This document shows, piece by piece, positions 5,280 through 6,366 of a stretch of 6,366 nt of DNA; position 1 is the first letter of the stretch, and the number at the start of each line of letters is the position of its first letter. The translations under genes were made by a program, and so were the position numbers. A model generated the notes under the pieces. It was given only the letters and a program-made list of their open reading frames with translations. It searched no databases and was not told where the DNA came from. Where the stretch lies: contig JALHTN010000553.1 in assembly GCA_022865865.1 (NCBI GenBank), positions 1-6,366 on the forward strand, read 5' to 3'. Source of the DNA: Anaerolineales bacterium (GTDB taxonomy: Bacteria; Chloroflexota; Anaerolineae; Anaerolineales; UBA4823).

Positions 5280-6092
5280 ATGGAATCTATAGCGATAAGC
5301 GGATTGACCCTATATTACGATTCGGATGAGAAAGCGGCAGTTGATCAACTTGCCTTGGCATGTGAGCGGAGCGTTCAAACGATCAGCAGCTCGTGGCAAC
5401 TGCCAGTACCTGAAAATTGCCAGGTTTACCTTTTGACTTCCTGACCGCGCTGTATTTTTCAAGGCGCAACCGCGGGATCAAAGATTCTCTTGGGGTTGAC
5501 ACTGCATATTTGGTATCGCGAGTTTAAAACGCGCTGGCATTATGCGGGTGGTTGGTCAAAGCGTTATGGAACACGACAGGTTGTGGGGATCAAAGCACCC
5601 CGGCTAATTGCTCAAACCCCAGATGCTATGGGGGAGAGCTTTTTTGCCAAGGAGGAAAACCCTGAACAGAAATTGCTTTCGATCGTTTGCCACGAACTCA
5701 CCCATGCTTGCTCTTACCAAATTGATCTACCCACCTGGTTGAATGAGGGATTGGCCATGGTTAGCGTCGATAGGTGCCTGGGAAAACCCACTGTGCTGTT
5801 TGAGACCTTGGTATTATTAAATGATGCTGACCATGATCACAAATCAGCGAACAGGATCAACTTGAGAACGCAAAGCCGGGAAGATATCATATTGCTGTAT
5901 GCATGTGGTTACTGGCTTATTCGCTACCTTGTAGAAACCCGACCAGGGTTGGTAAACAAAGTATTGGCTCAAAAGTTGGACCCGGTGGAAATTTATACGC
6001 GGATTGCTGCAGCACTTGAAATATCTCAAGAATATTTTTGGGGAAGAATTGATCCACTTGTGGTGGCACACTTCAGATTGGAACATACTTGA
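5280..6092 (+). pseudogene. Peptidase MA-like zinc metallopeptidase (gluzincin) gene with an in-frame TGA
   Basis: The frame runs from ATG 5280, with AAGGAAG (5268-5274) just before it, to TGA 6090-6092, interrupted only by TGA at codon 55 (5442-5444). Ignoring that stop, the product has about 270 residues. The N-terminal part (SGLTLYYDSDEKAAVDQLA, then a helix, then CQVYLLTS) looks like the usual start of peptidase MA-like domains. The zinc site follows: HELTH (H138, E139, H142) and WLNEGLA with Glu156 as third ligand, then a C-terminal helix YACGYWLIRYLVE. No signal peptide is seen, so it would be cytoplasmic. TGA is one base from TGG, and LLTS-Trp fits what I recall of relatives, so a nonsense mutation or a sequencing error is likely. 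If truncated, translation could restart at TTG 5490, giving 200 residues that keep the zinc site but lose the N-terminal domain. An AGGAGG at 5247-5252 has no start codon at a proper distance. Confidence 0.75.
5442..5444 (+). other. Premature TGA codon inside the metallopeptidase frame
   Basis: TGA at codon 55 of the frame starting at 5280. The same frame carries recognisable protein on both sides without a shift, so a single-base change (TGG to TGA) explains it better than an indel. Neighbouring genes end in TGA, so the codon is a real stop in this organism. Confidence 0.75.
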
Positions 6093-6132
6093 TCATATAA
6101 AAGCCAATTCTCTGAATCAATTGATTTCTGGA

Positions 6133-6147
6133 CACCCATAAAGGGTG
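6133..6147 (+). terminator. Weak hairpin after the metallopeptidase gene
   Basis: CACCC (6133-6137) and GGGTG (6143-6147) form a 5-bp stem with an ATAAA loop, 40 bp after the stop. A run of five T follows only at 6158-6162, too far for a typical intrinsic terminator, so this is a weak candidate. Confidence 0.25.
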
Positions 6148-6366
6148 GTTAGATTAATTTTTCCAGTGATAAGATCTATTTGCCTATACCAATCTTCTTG
6201 ATCTAGATATTCTGTAACGAATAATGAAGCAATAGTAAACTGCATTCCATGAACCAAGGTCAAGATTGATATTGAAAAACGCCCCCGAATACCTCAATAT
6301 TGTACCCAACGGGGAGAAATCTGCTCTTTGAAATCGTGTCCGTATCTCGAAGAAGGCTATGCGCAA

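Noticed and set aside
5442..5475. TGA followed at once by a possible CCGCG/CGCGG hairpin, suggesting selenocysteine insertion
   Set aside because: The stem is 5 bp with a 21-nt loop and I see no good bacterial SECIS layout. The position is distant from the zinc catalytic site, Trp is the likely original residue, and the family is not a known selenoprotein family.
5280..6092. TGA read as tryptophan by an alternative genetic code
   Set aside because: Three minus-strand frames here (ending at 1769, 2162 and 2901) use TGA as a normal stop, as does the metallopeptidase gene itself at 6090, so recoding genome-wide is not supported.
6115..6126. Perfect 12-bp palindrome AATCAATTGATT after the metallopeptidase gene
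   Set aside because: It is short and AT-rich with no partner copy or promoter nearby, so chance occurrence is likely.
6184..6366. 60-codon minus-strand frame at the right edge
   Set aside because: It is short, has no ribosome binding site visible within the window and an unremarkable composition. It could continue beyond the edge, but nothing supports it.

Overview
The window is bacterial chromosomal DNA of moderate GC, apparently using the standard bacterial code, since several minus-strand genes end in TGA. The mix of families (an alpha/alpha-toroid-like protein with NPC1/ICMT-style membrane methyltransferase neighbours, a peptidase MA-like gluzincin and a lipoprotein serine hydrolase) reminds me of Chloroflexota, Anaerolineae in particular. 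That is an impression from family recognition, not something I could test. I see no mobile element, CRISPR array, tRNA or rRNA.

Positions 6-2773 hold a tight four-gene unit on the minus strand. In transcription order it is: a membrane methyltransferase of the isoprenylcysteine carboxyl methyltransferase (ICMT)/PEMT superfamily (2773-2162); a four-helix membrane protein of unknown function (2146-1769); a soluble, tryptophan-rich helical protein with weak prenyltransferase/squalene-cyclase-toroid character (1724-753); and a second ICMT-like membrane methyltransferase (728-6). Gaps are 15, 44 and 24 bp. A perfect TATAAT box lies about 40 bp upstream of the first gene. Two different ICMT-like enzymes bracketing a toroid-like protein suggest shared work on a lipid or isoprenoid-type substrate, but no product can be named.

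Positions 2901-4337, still on the minus strand, hold a class C beta-lactamase/D-alanyl-D-alanine-carboxypeptidase-type serine hydrolase with an N-terminal lipoprotein-like signal, followed by a small 79-residue ORF of uncertain reality. The hydrolase start is best placed at 4337, well inside the longest open frame.

Positions 4338-4827 form a 490-bp divergent intergenic region with several short imperfect direct repeats, TTAACC-type repeats on the hydrolase side and a TATAAT on the other side.

Positions 4828-6092 read rightwards. First comes a small carboxymuconolactone-decarboxylase/AhpD-family protein without the usual CxxC. Next is a peptidase MA-like zinc metallopeptidase gene whose frame is intact from 5280 to 6092 except for one TGA at 5442, where tryptophan is a likely ancestral residue. 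It is therefore probably a recent pseudogene or carries a sequencing error. The last 274 bases (6093-6366) hold only a weak hairpin and no gene I can support.
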